Of a DNA stretch of 64,000 bases, positions 17,531 through 26,917 are shown in pieces. Source of the stretch: Arthrobacter sp. ISL-85 (GTDB taxonomy: Bacteria > Actinomycetota > Actinomycetes > Actinomycetales > Micrococcaceae); contig NZ_JAGGPQ010000012.1 of NCBI RefSeq assembly GCF_018613675.1, positions 1-64,000 of the forward strand. The letters run 5' to 3'. Position 1 is the stretch's first letter; each line of letters opens with the position of its first letter. The notes beneath the pieces are model-generated. The model had not been told where the DNA came from. It did no database searches and was given only the letters and a program-made list of their open reading frames with translations. A program made the position numbers and the translations under genes.

Positions 17531-18280
17531 ATGGACAACACGTTGAATGGACGCAAGGCACTGGTCACCGGTGGTGCCAGTGGAATCGGGGCCGCCTGCG
17601 TACGCGCACTTGCGGCGCGGGGAGCGAAGGTGGTGGTGGCCGACGTCGACTCGGCCGCCGCTGCGGCCCTCGCCGATGAGGTGGGTGGGAGCGCCTGGGG
17701 AGTGGACCTGCTGGACGTTGACGCCCTGGCCACCCTGAGCCTGGACTGCGACATCCTGGTCAACAACGCGGGGATCCAGCGCATCAGCCCCATCGAGGAG
17801 TTCGATCCGGCGGACTTCCGGCGGATTATCACCCTGATGCTGGAGGCTCCGTTCCTGCTCATCCGGGCCGCCTTGCCGCACATGTACGCCAACAAGTTCG
17901 GCCGCGTCATCAATCTGTCCTCGGTGCACGGCATCCGGGCCTCTCCGTTCAAGAGTGCGTACGTCTCCGCCAAGCACGGCCTGGAAGGGCTGAGCAAGGT
18001 GACGGCGCTTGAAGGGGGTCCGCACGGTGTCACTTCGAACTGCATCAACCCCGGGTACGTGCGTACGCCCCTGGTGGAGAAGCAACTCGCGGACCAGGCC
18101 AAGGTGCACGGAATCCCTGAGTCCGAGGTCCTGGCCAAGGTGATGCTCACCGAATCCGCCATCAAGCGCCTGGTGGAACCGGACGAAGTGGCCTCCCTGG
18201 TGGCCTGGCTGGCATCCGCGGATGCCGGGATGGTGACCGGCGCCAGCTACACCATGGACGGCGGCTGGTCCGCCCGCTAA
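17531..18280 (+). CDS. 3-hydroxybutyrate dehydrogenase-like SDR
   Basis: The 249-aa classical SDR has ALVTGGASGIGAACVRAL, VNNAGIQRISPIEEF, the Ser in NLSSVHGIRAS and YVSAKHG (YxxxK). The segment NCINPGYVRTPLVEKQLADQ is the substrate-loop hallmark of D-3-hydroxybutyrate dehydrogenases (BdhA/HbdH). It would oxidise 3-hydroxybutyrate to acetoacetate with NAD. The gene follows the transporter and the two likely form an operon. The ATG is preceded by GAAGGAGAA. Confidence 0.87.
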   Translation: MDNTLNGRKALVTGGASGIGAACVRALAARGAKVVVADVDSAAAAALADEVGGSAWGVDLLDVDALATLSLDCDILVNNAGIQRISPIEEFDPADFRRIITLMLEAPFLLIRAALPHMYANKFGRVINLSSVHGIRASPFKSAYVSAKHGLEGLSKVTALEGGPHGVTSNCINPGYVRTPLVEKQLADQAKVHGIPESEVLAKVMLTESAIKRLVEPDEVASLVAWLASADAGMVTGASYTMDGGWSAR

Positions 18281-18284
18281 CACG

Positions 18285-18548
18285 CTAGTCCAAGGGCTTG
18301 ACCAGCCGGTGGTCGAAAAAGAAGACACCGTACGTGGTCTTCACTCCCACCGACCGGCGGTCCTGCCACACGACGACCCCTTCGCGCCTGCCGCTGAAGG
18401 GGTCGTCGCCGATGACCGTGTCCCCCACCCGGTAAGGGCAGCGGGGGCTGAAAACCGTCAATGTCCGGCCGAACGCCCCGGCAAGGACAGTGCCGAGGCT
18501 GACGGGCCGGCCCATGCCGGAAAGATCCTGTACATAGTCCCTGGCCAT
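18285..18548 (-). CDS. Small conserved hypothetical protein (87 aa)
   Basis: The start is set by a strong GGAGGAG eight bases before the ATG at 18548; longer upstream readings lack such a site. The protein (MARDYVQDLSGMGRPVSLGT...) is mostly beta-prone with RVGDTVIGDDPFSGRREGVV and a FFDHRLVKPLD end. There are no membrane segments or cysteine clusters. It is convergent with the dehydrogenase gene, with 4 bases between the stops. I cannot assign a function. Confidence 0.65.
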   Translation of the reverse strand: MARDYVQDLSGMGRPVSLGTVLAGAFGRTLTVFSPRCPYRVGDTVIGDDPFSGRREGVVVWQDRRSVGVKTTYGVFFFDHRLVKPLD

Positions 18549-18715
18549 GTGACCAACTCCTCCAAGCGGCAGCCTGCCGCCTGCTAACGGTGCTGGTTGG
18601 CGGAATGCTCCCAGCAGAGGATGGTCCTCCCATTCCGGCCGCCACCGTACGCCCACGCTAGGCGCTGTTCACATAAGCCACACCAGTAACAGGTACTCAA
18701 CTTCCAACGCCTGTA

Positions 18716-19090
18716 CTACTTGGCTTTTTCGGTCCCGTTGATGATCTCGTCTGCATTGTCGAATGCCCAGGCCACCAGCGGCACCAGGAGCGCGCTTAAC
18801 TCGTAGCCCCGCTCCGTGAGGCTGTAGTCCACCCGTGGCGGGATGACGGGCTGCGCATTCCTGCTGACCAGTCCGTCGCGCTCCAGCGTCTTCAGCGTCT
18901 GCGCCAGCATCTTCTCGCTGATGCCCTCGGCCCGGCGTCGCAGGTCGCTCCACCGCTGTTCACCCTCGGACAGGGCAATCAGGATCAGCACACCCCATTT
19001 GCTGGTGATGTGGTCCAGCAGGGCCCGGCTGGGGCATCCGGCGGGAAACACGCCGTCGGCAAAGGCAAGGGGGAGGGGAGTTGCTTGCAT
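18716..19090 (-). CDS. HxlR-family regulator (QorR/YtfH-like)
   Basis: The 124-aa protein has the HxlR winged helix: a Cys near the N-terminus (FPAGCPSRALLDHITSKWG), then WSDLRRRAEGISEKMLAQTLKTLERDGLV and the wing YSLTERG. HxlR regulators often sense electrophiles or redox state through that Cys. The gene is divergent from an NmrA/QorB-type reductase, the same arrangement as E. coli ytfH/ytfG, so it probably represses that gene and itself. Confidence 0.88.
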   Translation of the reverse strand: MQATPLPLAFADGVFPAGCPSRALLDHITSKWGVLILIALSEGEQRWSDLRRRAEGISEKMLAQTLKTLERDGLVSRNAQPVIPPRVDYSLTERGYELSALLVPLVAWAFDNADEIINGTEKAK

Positions 19091-19112
19091 GGTCCCAGCT
19101 TACCTAAAGGTC

Positions 19113-19137
19113 AGTACCTTACTTTAAAGTGCGTACT
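19113..19137. promoter_or_regulatory. Candidate HxlR operator
   Basis: AGTAC (19113-19117), then ACTTTAAAGT (19121-19130, a perfect 10-bp palindrome), then GTACT (19133-19137) form a nested near-symmetrical dyad in the spacer between the divergent regulator and reductase genes. Nested AGTAC/ACT dyads of this kind are typical of HxlR-family sites. Confidence 0.6.
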
Positions 19138-19211
19138 CACTTTTGGGAAGTTTCGGGGAAGGGGCATGGTTGTTTCCCCTGACAGAGCAAAAAATCCCGA
19201 AAGGAATCATC

Positions 19212-20075
19212 GTGAGCATCGTTGTTACAGGCGCCACCGGACAGCTGGGCCGCCACGTCATTGAGGCCCTCCTGGAGCGCGGAGTGCAGGCCGGGGATAT
19301 CGTCGCGGCCGGCCGGTCCGTGGACAAGCTCGCGGACTTCGCCGCCCGCGGGGTGCGCGTACAGCCCATGGACTATGCCGACGCCGGTTCGGTGGCCACT
19401 GCCCTGAAGGGCGCCACGCGGGTGCTGCTGATCTCCGGCAGCGAGGTGGGCCGGCGGGTGGACCAGCACCACACCGTGATCGATGCCGCCAAGGCCGAAG
19501 GCGTGGAGCTGCTGGCCTACACCAGCATCGCCAACGCGGACACCACCGGTATGAAGCTGGCCGACGAGCACAAGGCCACCGAGGAGCTGCTGCGCGAGTC
19601 CGGGGTACCCTTCGTGCTGCTGCGCAATGGCTGGTACCTGGAAAACTACACGGAGCAGCTGCCTGGAACGCTCGCCCAGGGTGCCGTCGCGGGCAGCGCC
19701 GGCGAGGGCAAGGTCAGCGGGGCCTCACGGGGTGACTACGCCCATGCCGCCGCCGCAGTGCTGGTCGCCGAGGGCCAGGCCGGCAAGGTTTACGAGCTCG
19801 GCGGCGATGAGGCCTTCAGCATGGCGGAGCTCGTGGCGGAGATCAGTGCGGCCGCCGGAAAGACCATCAGCTACAACGATCTGTCCGCCGAGGAATACGC
19901 GGGGCTGCTCGCGTCCGTGGGCGTGCCGGAGGCTTTCGCGGAAATCCTGGCGGATTCGGACCTGGGCATTGCGCGCGGCGACCTCCTGGTCAGCACCGGC
20001 GACCTCCAGAGGCTGATCGGGCGCCCGACGACGACACTGGGCCAGGCGGTCCGGGCCGCCGTCGCGTCCGCATAG
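19212..20075 (+). CDS. NmrA-like NAD(P)H:quinone reductase (QorB/YtfG-type)
   Basis: The 287-aa protein begins at GTG 19212, with AAGGA seven bases upstream. It is an atypical SDR with the nucleotide motif VVTGATGQLGRHVIEAL, then VLLISGSEVGRRVDQH and LLRNGWYLENYTEQLPG, characteristic of QorB/YtfG and NmrA-like proteins. These reduce quinones or other electrophiles with NADPH. The divergent HxlR gene supports the assignment. Length fits the family. Confidence 0.85.
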   Translation: MSIVVTGATGQLGRHVIEALLERGVQAGDIVAAGRSVDKLADFAARGVRVQPMDYADAGSVATALKGATRVLLISGSEVGRRVDQHHTVIDAAKAEGVELLAYTSIANADTTGMKLADEHKATEELLRESGVPFVLLRNGWYLENYTEQLPGTLAQGAVAGSAGEGKVSGASRGDYAHAAAAVLVAEGQAGKVYELGGDEAFSMAELVAEISAAAGKTISYNDLSAEEYAGLLASVGVPEAFAEILADSDLGIARGDLLVSTGDLQRLIGRPTTTLGQAVRAAVASA

Positions 20076-20089
20076 CCAGTAAAACGGCG

Positions 20090-20122
20090 AGGTGCCCGGC
20101 CCCTTTGGGGGACCGGGCACCT
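20090..20122. terminator. Bidirectional stem-loop terminator
   Basis: AGGTGCCCGG pairs with CCGGGCACCT, with an inner CCCC-TTT-GGGG hairpin. It lies between the convergent reductase and amino-acid permease genes and would serve both. Confidence 0.75.
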
Positions 20123-20152
20123 TCCACTTTCAACCTGCAGGGCGGGCGGGGC

Positions 20153-21643
20153 CTACCCGCCGCTGCGGGCGGTCCCTACCACCGGCAGCGGTGACGTTTC
20201 GTCCGCAAGCTGGGCCCGGCGTCGGCCGTCACCTTTGATCCACAGCCTGTAAGCCAGGACCAGCAGCCCCAACCACGCCGCGCCAACGTACAGCGCGATC
20301 CGGGTGTCCTCGAAGGCGCCCAGCACGGCGATCACCAGCGCCATGAACGCGATGGTGAGGACCGATGCCGCCGGCCACCACGGTGAGGGGAATTCCGACG
20401 CCGGCAGGCCCTTGCGTGCGATTTCCCGCTTCATTGCCACATGGGACGCGAGGATCATCACCCACACCCAGACGGTGGCGAAGGTGGCGATGGAGGCGAT
20501 CACCAGGAACACATCCTCCGGAATGACTGCGTTGAGGACCACGCCCACCAGCAGGATCCCGGCCATCATGACCACGGTCATCCACGGGACGCCGTGCCGG
20601 GAGACCTTGCCGAAAGCGGCCGGTGCATGGCCCTGGTTGGAGAGCCCGAAGAGGATGCGCCCGGCGCCGAAGATGTCGCTGTTGATGGCGGAAAGCGCGG
20701 CCGTGATCACCACTGCGTTGAGGATATGCGGTGCCGCGGGGATGCCCAGGCTGCTGAAGATCTGCACGAACGGGCTGCCGCTGGTGCCCACCTGGTCCCA
20801 CGGGAAGAGGCTCATGAGGACGCCCAGGGTAAGGACGTAGAACAGCAGTACGCGGACCGGAACAGTGTTGACGGCCTTGGGGATGACCTTCTTGGGGTCT
20901 GCTGCTTCACCGGCCGTGATGCCCAGGGTCTCGATCCCGCCGAAGGCGAACATCACCACGGCGAAGGATGCCAGCAGGCCTTCGAAGCCGTTCGGGAAGA
21001 GGCCGCCATGCTCCACGAGGTTGCCAAGGCCCGGCGCCACCGTGGAATCAGCGGCCTGGAAACCAAACACGATAATGGCGGCGCCGCCGGCGATCATGGC
21101 GATGATCGCGGCGACCTTGATCAGTGAGAACCAGAACTCGAGCTCGCCGAAGACCTTGACGCTGAGCAGGTTCAGCGCGGCCAGGAAGCAGATGACGGCG
21201 AGAATCCAGATCCAGCGGTCCACCTGCGGGAACCAGAAGCCCATGTAGATACTGAACGCGGTGACATCGGCGATCGCGACGATCGCCATCTCGAAAACAT
21301 AGGTCCAGCCGGTGACGAAGCCGGCAAGGGGGCCAAGGTAGCGGCTCGCGTACTGGCTGAAGGAGCCGGACACCGGATGCCGCACCGCCATCTCGCCGAG
21401 GGCCCGCATCACCATGAACACGGCCGCGCCGCCGATGATGTAGGCCAGCAGGACGGCAGGTCCTGCCTTTTGGATCGCCGAAGCGGAGCCGTAAAAGAGG
21501 CCGGTGCCAATTGCCGATCCCAGTGCCATGAACCGGATGTGCCGGACGTTCAGGCCCCTGTTGAGGACCTGTCCGACGGCGGCAGTTGGGGTCCGCTGTC
21601 CGGCCGGACTTTCGGCCCGGGTGGGGGTTGGTGCTGCTTGCAT
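20153..21643 (-). CDS. AAT-family amino acid permease (probably histidine)
   Basis: The 496-aa protein has about 12 membrane helices and the APC/AAT signature near the N-terminus ([20 protein letters not shown], then [22 protein letters not shown]). A conserved mid-loop [19 protein letters not shown] follows. AAT permeases are proton symporters for amino acids; ProY and HisP-type members carry proline or histidine. Histidine is inferred from the adjoining IclR regulator and hutUH genes, which diverge from it across a 351-base spacer. Confidence 0.87.
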   Translation of the reverse strand: MQAAPTPTRAESPAGQRTPTAAVGQVLNRGLNVRHIRFMALGSAIGTGLFYGSASAIQKAGPAVLLAYIIGGAAVFMVMRALGEMAVRHPVSGSFSQYASRYLGPLAGFVTGWTYVFEMAIVAIADVTAFSIYMGFWFPQVDRWIWILAVICFLAALNLLSVKVFGELEFWFSLIKVAAIIAMIAGGAAIIVFGFQAADSTVAPGLGNLVEHGGLFPNGFEGLLASFAVVMFAFGGIETLGITAGEAADPKKVIPKAVNTVPVRVLLFYVLTLGVLMSLFPWDQVGTSGSPFVQIFSSLGIPAAPHILNAVVITAALSAINSDIFGAGRILFGLSNQGHAPAAFGKVSRHGVPWMTVVMMAGILLVGVVLNAVIPEDVFLVIASIATFATVWVWVMILASHVAMKREIARKGLPASEFPSPWWPAASVLTIAFMALVIAVLGAFEDTRIALYVGAAWLGLLVLAYRLWIKGDGRRRAQLADETSPLPVVGTARSGG

Positions 21644-21994
21644 ACAGATACCTTCTCGTCTTTGGGAGGGGAGCCGCTAACCAGCAGACCATTTCCGCGG
21701 GCGCCGTGATGAGGCTCACGCCGGCTTGGTGTCTTTCATTCCAGACTGTGGGCAGGACATTTTCCGCGGCGCAGGTTCCTTTTCGCTACGGGTATTTCCG
21801 GTGCGGGTAGGAGCCTGCGCAGCGAAATGTGGACGACGGCGGCCGTGGGGTTACCGACCTCTGCACTGGACCGCCCTGCTATGTCTGGTATTGGAGACAT
21901 CGCACCTCGCGATCGGTCGCGTTGGGTACTGCCGAAGGCGCAAGCTGGAGTACGGGATACCGGACAGAGCCAACCAGAAAGACCCTCTTAGCCC
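21644..21994. other. 351-base intergenic region between divergent permease and IclR genes
   Basis: No gene is seen. It must carry the permease promoter on the minus strand and the iclR promoter on the plus strand. The only clear symmetry is the dyad at 21881-21900. The permease RBS (AAGGTATC) lies right before its start. Confidence 0.5.
21881..21900. promoter_or_regulatory. Candidate IclR-type operator
   Basis: ATGTCT-GGTATTGG-AGACAT has perfect 6-bp arms around an 8-bp spacer. It lies 95 bases before the iclR start, between the divergent permease and regulator genes. IclR regulators bind short dyads, so autoregulation and control of the permease are plausible. No second copy was noticed before hutU. 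Confidence 0.45.
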
Positions 21995-22852
21995 ATGAGC
22001 ACCGCATCAAGCCCCGAACCACGAAACACCGAAGCATCAGGCACCGAAACTCCGGCCCCCCGGGCCGCGGCCAAGGCGTCGTCAAAGGTTCCTGCCGCGG
22101 AAAACACCCTGCGCATCCTCAAGCTCCTGGCATCGCGCCGGGGGCCTATGGCAGCGTCGCAGATCGCGTCCAGCCTGGACCTGCCGCGGTCCAGCGTCTA
22201 CCACCTCCTTGGTGTGATGGAGGCCAACGGCTTCGTGCTCCACCTCCACGAGGAGCAGCGGTACGGGCTGGGGATCAGCGCCTTCGAACTCAGTTCCGCG
22301 TACTCCCGGCAGGAGCCCCTGTCGCGTCTGGGCCGCCCCCTGCTCGCGAGCCTGGTGGACGCGATCGGCGAGAGTGCGCACCTTGCCGTGCTCCATGGCC
22401 GGGACGTGCTCTACATCGTGGAGGAACGGGCCAAGAACCGCCCATCCCTGGTGACCGACGTCGGCGTCCGCCTTCCCAGCCACCTCACGGCCAGCGGCCG
22501 GGCCATCCTGGCGGCCCTGCCCAAATCGCAGGTCCGCGCGCTCTACCCGAATGCCGCGGCCTTCAGTGCACGGCATGAGGTGGAGGGCGCCATCATGAAG
22601 TACTCGGCGCTCTCCTCGCACCTGGACCAGGTGAGGCAGCGCGGCTACGCCACAGAGCACGGAGAAGTCACGCCCGGATTCGGCTCCATCGCCGCCGCCG
22701 TCACGGACCATCTGGGCTGGCCCACGGCGGCCGTCGCGGTCACCTTCCTGGAAGACAAGCTGGCCCCGGAAGAATGGCCGGTGCTGGCTGCCCGGGTCCA
22801 GAAGGTGGCTGACGAACTCTCGGTCCGGATCCACGGACGTCCGGTCAAATAA
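21995..22852 (+). CDS. IclR-family transcriptional regulator of the hut region
   Basis: The 285-aa protein has a ~25-residue disordered N-terminus and an IclR winged HTH (LKLLASRRGPMAASQIASSLDLPRSSVYHLLGVME). The GAF-like effector domain follows, with HLAVLHGRDVLYIVEE, LPSHLTASGRAILAAL and GFGSIAAAVTD. It is encoded directly upstream of hutU (139 bases) and divergent from the permease, so it probably controls histidine uptake and degradation, perhaps sensing urocanate. The effector is inferred. Confidence 0.87.
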   Translation: MSTASSPEPRNTEASGTETPAPRAAAKASSKVPAAENTLRILKLLASRRGPMAASQIASSLDLPRSSVYHLLGVMEANGFVLHLHEEQRYGLGISAFELSSAYSRQEPLSRLGRPLLASLVDAIGESAHLAVLHGRDVLYIVEERAKNRPSLVTDVGVRLPSHLTASGRAILAALPKSQVRALYPNAAAFSARHEVEGAIMKYSALSSHLDQVRQRGYATEHGEVTPGFGSIAAAVTDHLGWPTAAVAVTFLEDKLAPEEWPVLAARVQKVADELSVRIHGRPVK

Positions 22853-22991
22853 CCGCCCGCCACATAACCCCCAACCCGCGTCTGGCATCCCGGACAGCGA
22901 GCCCGCAAAAGCCCTGTGAAGCGCGTTCCCAAAGGGCTTTATTGGAAACAGAACTTCTTTCCTCCAACAGACACCACAAGAAGGAGCCACC

Positions 22992-24689
22992 ATGGCACCC
23001 GCCGATTTCACCACCGGTGCCCGCCCGGTCAAAGCAGCCCGAGGCACCGAGCTCACCGCCAAGTCCTGGCAGACCGAAGCGCCGCTGCGCATGCTGATGA
23101 ACAACCTGGACCCAGAGGTCGCCGAGCGCCCTGACGACCTGGTGGTCTATGGCGGCACCGGCCGCGCCGTCCGCTCCTGGGCCGCATTCGATGCCATCAC
23201 CCGCACCCTGGAAACCATGGAAAAGGACGAGACCCTGCTGGTCCAGTCCGGCAAGCCCGTGGGGGTGTTCCGCACCAACGAGTGGGCACCCCGCGTCCTG
23301 CTGGCCAACTCCAACCTCGTGGGCGACTGGGCCACGTGGCCCGAATTCCGCCGGCTCGAGGCAGAAGGCCTGATGATGTACGGCCAGATGACCGCCGGCT
23401 CCTGGATCTACATCGGCACCCAGGGCATCCTGCAGGGCACTTTCGAAACGTTTGCCGCGATCGCCCGCAAGCTCACCGGTGACGAGAACGGCACCCTCGC
23501 CGGCACCCTGACGCTCACCGGAGGCTGCGGCGGCATGGGTGGCGCCCAGCCGCTCGCCGTCACCCTGAACGACGGCGTCTGCCTGATCGTCGACGTCGAT
23601 GAGTCCCGCCTGCGCCGCCGCGCCGGCAAGCGCTACCTGGACGAGGTGGAAACCGATCTCGACGCCGCCATCGCCAAGGTGCTCAAGGCCAAGGAAGAGC
23701 GCCGCGGCTGGTCCGTGGGCTACGTGGGCAACGCCGCCGAGGTCTTCCCGGAAATCCTGCGCCGCCACAAGGCCGGCGAACTCACCGTGGACATCGTCAC
23801 CGACCAGACCTCGGCACACGATCCGCTCAGCTACCTGCCCGAGGGCATCTCGGTGGACGAATGGCACCGCGAGGCTGGGGCGGATCCGGAAGGTTTCACC
23901 AAGAAGGCCCAGGCCTCGATGGCAAGGCACGTCCAGGCCATGGTCGAATTCCAGGACGCCGGGGCCGAGGTCTTCGACTACGGCAACTCCATCCGCGACG
24001 AAGCCCGCAAGGGCGGCTACGAACGCGCCTTCGAGTTCCCCGGCTTCGTCCCGGCCTACATCCGCCCGCTCTTCTGTGAAGGCCTTGGCCCGTTCCGCTG
24101 GGTGGCCCTCTCGGGCGACCCGGAAGATATCCGCGTCACCGACGAGGCAATCAAGGAGCTGTTCCCCGAGAACAAGCACCTGCACCGCTGGATCGACGCA
24201 GCCCAGGAAAGGGTGGAATTCGAAGGCCTGCCGGCCCGCATCTGCTGGCTCGGCTATGGCGAACGTGCCAAGGCCGGCCTGCTGTTCAACCAGCTCGTCA
24301 AGGACGGCAAGGTCAAGGCCCCCATCGTCATCGGCCGCGACCACCTGGACTCCGGCTCCGTGGCCTCCCCGTACCGCGAAACCGAGGCCATGGCAGACGG
24401 CTCGGACGCCATCGCCGACTGGCCGATGTTGAACGCCCTCCTCAACACCGCCTCCGGCGCCACCTGGGTGTCCCTGCACCACGGCGGCGGCGTGGGCATC
24501 GGCCGCTCCATCCACGCCGGCCAGGTCTCCGTCGCCGACGGCACGGACCTCGCCGCGCAAAAGCTTGAGCGGCTCCTCACCAACGACCCCGGCATGGGCG
24601 TCATCCGCCACGCCGACGCCGGCTACGAGCGAGCCCTCGACGTTGCCAAGGAGCGCGGCGTCCGGATCCCCATGCAGGAAAGCCGCTAA
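22992..24689 (+). CDS. hutU: Urocanate hydratase
   Basis: The 565-aa protein is a full-length urocanase, converting urocanate to 4-imidazolone-5-propionate with tightly bound NAD+ as electrophile. Hallmarks: [17 protein letters not shown] near the N-terminus, [20 protein letters not shown], the Rossmann-type [38 protein letters not shown], and the C-terminal [28 protein letters not shown] precedes the ATG. hutH follows 96 bases later, separated by a palindromic repeat. Confidence 0.97.
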   Translation: MAPADFTTGARPVKAARGTELTAKSWQTEAPLRMLMNNLDPEVAERPDDLVVYGGTGRAVRSWAAFDAITRTLETMEKDETLLVQSGKPVGVFRTNEWAPRVLLANSNLVGDWATWPEFRRLEAEGLMMYGQMTAGSWIYIGTQGILQGTFETFAAIARKLTGDENGTLAGTLTLTGGCGGMGGAQPLAVTLNDGVCLIVDVDESRLRRRAGKRYLDEVETDLDAAIAKVLKAKEERRGWSVGYVGNAAEVFPEILRRHKAGELTVDIVTDQTSAHDPLSYLPEGISVDEWHREAGADPEGFTKKAQASMARHVQAMVEFQDAGAEVFDYGNSIRDEARKGGYERAFEFPGFVPAYIRPLFCEGLGPFRWVALSGDPEDIRVTDEAIKELFPENKHLHRWIDAAQERVEFEGLPARICWLGYGERAKAGLLFNQLVKDGKVKAPIVIGRDHLDSGSVASPYRETEAMADGSDAIADWPMLNALLNTASGATWVSLHHGGGVGIGRSIHAGQVSVADGTDLAAQKLERLLTNDPGMGVIRHADAGYERALDVAKERGVRIPMQESR

Positions 24690-24702
24690 GACCAAATGAC
24701 TG

Positions 24703-24764
24703 CATCGACTGCTCCGTAAGTGCCGTTTAGAGTCCCGAAAACGGCAGTTACGGAGCAATCGATG
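24703..24764. repeat. 62-bp palindromic repeat element, copy 2
   Basis: Left arm 24703-24729 (CATCGACTGCTCCGTAAG then TGCCGTTTA), 8-base loop 24730-24737, right arm 24738-24764 (AAAACGGCAGTTA then CGGAGCAATCGATG). Geometry is identical to copy 1, with only scattered substitutions. It lies between co-directional hutU and hutH and ends 21 bases before the hutH start, so any RNA hairpin would sit just upstream of the hutH ribosome site. Confidence 0.9.
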
Positions 24765-24785
24765 GGAATACGACAAGGAACTTCA

Positions 24786-26432
24786 ATGACCATCCCCACG
24801 ACCTCCCTAACCTCGCAAGCTCGGCCAGGGAACCCTGGCCGCCTGGCCCCAACCCACGAACCGCTCACCGTCACCCTCGGCTCCGCCGGAATCACGCCCC
24901 AGGATGTGCTCGCCGTCGCGCGCCACAACGCCAAGGTGGCCATCGCCCCGGACGCCCTGGAAACCGTGGCCAAGGTACGCGCCCACATCGACAACCTCGC
25001 CTCCAGTGACACCCCTGCCTACGGCATTTCCACCGGTTTCGGTGCCCTGGCCAACCGCCACATCCCCAACGAACTGCGCACGCAGCTGCAGAAGTCACTG
25101 ATCCGCAGCCACGCGGCAGGCATGGGACCCGCGGTGGAGCGCGAAGTGGTGCGCGGCATCATGTTCCTGCGCGCCAAGACCCTGGCCTCCGGCCGCACCG
25201 GCGTCCGCCCCGTGGTCCTGCAGACCATGGTGGACGTCCTTAACGCCGGGATCACCCCGGTGGTCCGCGAGTTCGGCTCGCTGGGCTGCTCGGGTGACCT
25301 CGCACCGCTCTCGCACTGCGCCCTGGTCCTGATGGGCGAGGGGGAGGCGGAAGGGCCCGACGGCGTCACCTACGGCGGGCGCGGCGAACGGACTGTCGCC
25401 GGGCTGCTTGCGGAGCACGGCATCGAACCCGTCACCCTCGCCGAAAAGGAAGGGCTGGCGCTGGTCAACGGCACAGAGGGCATGCTGGGCATGCTCCTCA
25501 TGGCCATCGCGGACCTTCGCCAGCTGCTGGCGACGGCGGACATCACCGCCGCGCTGAGCGTCGAGGCGCTGCTGGGCACCGACCAGGTGTTCCTGCCCGA
25601 ACTGCACGCCGCGCTGCGTCCGCACCCGGGCCAGGCGGCCAGTGCCGACAATATGCTGCGGGTGCTCTCGGATTCGCCCATCGTGGCGTCCCACAAGGTG
25701 GGCGACTCAAGGGTGCAGGACGCCTACTCGCTGCGGTGCGCCCCGCAGGTGGCCGGCGCCGTCCGCGACACGGTGGACCACGCCGAGCTGGTGGCAACCC
25801 GGGAACTGGCGGCGGCTATTGACAACCCGGTGGTGCTTCCGGACGGCCGCGTCAGTTCAAACGGCAACTTCCACGGTGCGCCCGTGGCGTACGTCCTGGA
25901 TTACCTCGCCATCGCCGTGGCCGACCTGAGCTCCATCGCCGAACGCCGGACCGACCGGATGCTGGATCCGGCCCGGTCCCACGGCCTGCCCGCCTTCCTT
26001 GCGTCCGACCCCGGCGTGGACTCGGGCCTGATGATCGCCCAGTACACCCAGGCCGGGCTGGTATCGGACAACAAGCGGCTGGCCGTCCCGGCCTCCGTGG
26101 ACTCCATTCCGAGCTCCGCCATGCAGGAGGACCACGTGTCCATGGGCTGGCACGCGGCGCGCAAGCTGCGCAAGGCCGTGGAGAACCTGCGGCGTGTCCT
26201 GGCCATCGAACTGGTGACCTCGGCACGGGCCCTGGACATCCGCACGCAGCTCTCCGGCGGCGTGCTGACCCCGGGACCGGCCGGCACCGCGGTGGTGGCA
26301 GCGCTCCGTGCCGTGGTGGAGGGGCCGGGGACGGACCGTTTCCTGTCCCCTGAACTGGAAGCGGCTGACCGGCTGGTCGCCTCCGGGGACGTGCGCGCGG
26401 CGGCCGAATCCGCCGTCGGGCCGCTCGCCTGA
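24786..26432 (+). CDS. hutH: Histidine ammonia-lyase
   Basis: The 548-aa protein matches the aromatic ammonia-lyase family: YGISTGFGALANRHIP near the N-terminus, the MIO-forming region GSLGCSGDLAPLSH, KEGLALVNGTEGMLGML, and the C-terminal SSAMQEDHVSMGWHAARKL. It deaminates histidine to urocanate. The MIO triad is Cys168-Ser169-Gly170 instead of the textbook Ala-Ser-Gly. The N-terminus carries ~30 extra residues before the conserved part. Start chosen at ATG 24786 (AAGGA six bases upstream); an in-frame ATG at 24762 lies inside the repeat. Confidence 0.95.
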   Translation: MTIPTTSLTSQARPGNPGRLAPTHEPLTVTLGSAGITPQDVLAVARHNAKVAIAPDALETVAKVRAHIDNLASSDTPAYGISTGFGALANRHIPNELRTQLQKSLIRSHAAGMGPAVEREVVRGIMFLRAKTLASGRTGVRPVVLQTMVDVLNAGITPVVREFGSLGCSGDLAPLSHCALVLMGEGEAEGPDGVTYGGRGERTVAGLLAEHGIEPVTLAEKEGLALVNGTEGMLGMLLMAIADLRQLLATADITAALSVEALLGTDQVFLPELHAALRPHPGQAASADNMLRVLSDSPIVASHKVGDSRVQDAYSLRCAPQVAGAVRDTVDHAELVATRELAAAIDNPVVLPDGRVSSNGNFHGAPVAYVLDYLAIAVADLSSIAERRTDRMLDPARSHGLPAFLASDPGVDSGLMIAQYTQAGLVSDNKRLAVPASVDSIPSSAMQEDHVSMGWHAARKLRKAVENLRRVLAIELVTSARALDIRTQLSGGVLTPGPAGTAVVAALRAVVEGPGTDRFLSPELEAADRLVASGDVRAAAESAVGPLA

Positions 26433-26483
26433 CGCCGAAGGATCTTCAGGCCATGCTGCGCTTCCGTCCGGAGTGCGGAATAT

Positions 26484-26511
26484 CCGGCGCCACGCCCTGC
26501 CGTGGCGCCGG
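26484..26511. terminator. GC-rich stem-loop after hutH
   Basis: CCGGCGCCACG (26484-26494) pairs perfectly with CGTGGCGCCGG (26501-26511) around a 6-base loop, 52 bases after the hutH stop. There is no T-tract, so it may be a weak terminator or an RNA-stabilising hairpin. Confidence 0.45.
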
Positions 26512-26594
26512 GAGTGTAGTAGAACTGAAGGTGTAGTGAAAGTCACATCAAAGAGGCTGTGGCGGCAGAACGATACAAAGGGGTAGAAGTTCAA

Positions 26595-26840
26595 ATGAAA
26601 GCACGTGGGGCAGTCCTGTCGAGGCGCAGTGCCCATTCCGCAGCGGTGTCCAACTGGAAGTCCCTCCAGGCCGGGGACCGCGTCGAGATCATCAAGCATG
26701 CGCATGTGGTGGCAGCCGGGGAGGTGGAAGAGGTGTCGCAGAGCGGCAACGTCCTCTGGCTGGTCCCCGCGGGCCCGTCAGGTCCGGCGGAGAAAGAGCT
26801 TTTCCTGAAGTCCGACGGCGTGCAGGTCCGCCGCGGCTGA
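26595..26840 (+). CDS. Small SH3-like hypothetical protein (81 aa)
   Basis: The start is placed at ATG 26595; an in-frame GTG at 26559 is possible. The protein is basic at the N-terminus, followed by NWKSLQAGDRVEIIKHAHVVAAGEVEEVSQSGNVLWLVP, which alternates strands and turns in the way of small SH3-like or KOW barrels. No catalytic motif is seen. It stands alone, with a stem-loop before it and a strong terminator after it. Function unknown. Confidence 0.65.
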   Translation: MKARGAVLSRRSAHSAAVSNWKSLQAGDRVEIIKHAHVVAAGEVEEVSQSGNVLWLVPAGPSGPAEKELFLKSDGVQVRRG

Positions 26841-26869
26841 CAGTCCGGCCAGCAGCACCAGCAGCAACG

Positions 26870-26907
26870 AAAATCCCCGCACTCCCAAACGGTGTGCGGG
26901 GATTTTT
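26870..26907 (+). terminator. Intrinsic terminator
   Basis: AAAATCCCCGCAC (26870-26882) pairs with GTGCGGGGATTTT (26894-26906) and runs into a T-tract. It ends the small SH3-like gene and, read from the other side, also follows the convergent 86-aa gene. Confidence 0.85.
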
Positions 26908-26917
26908 GTGGTTTTGG

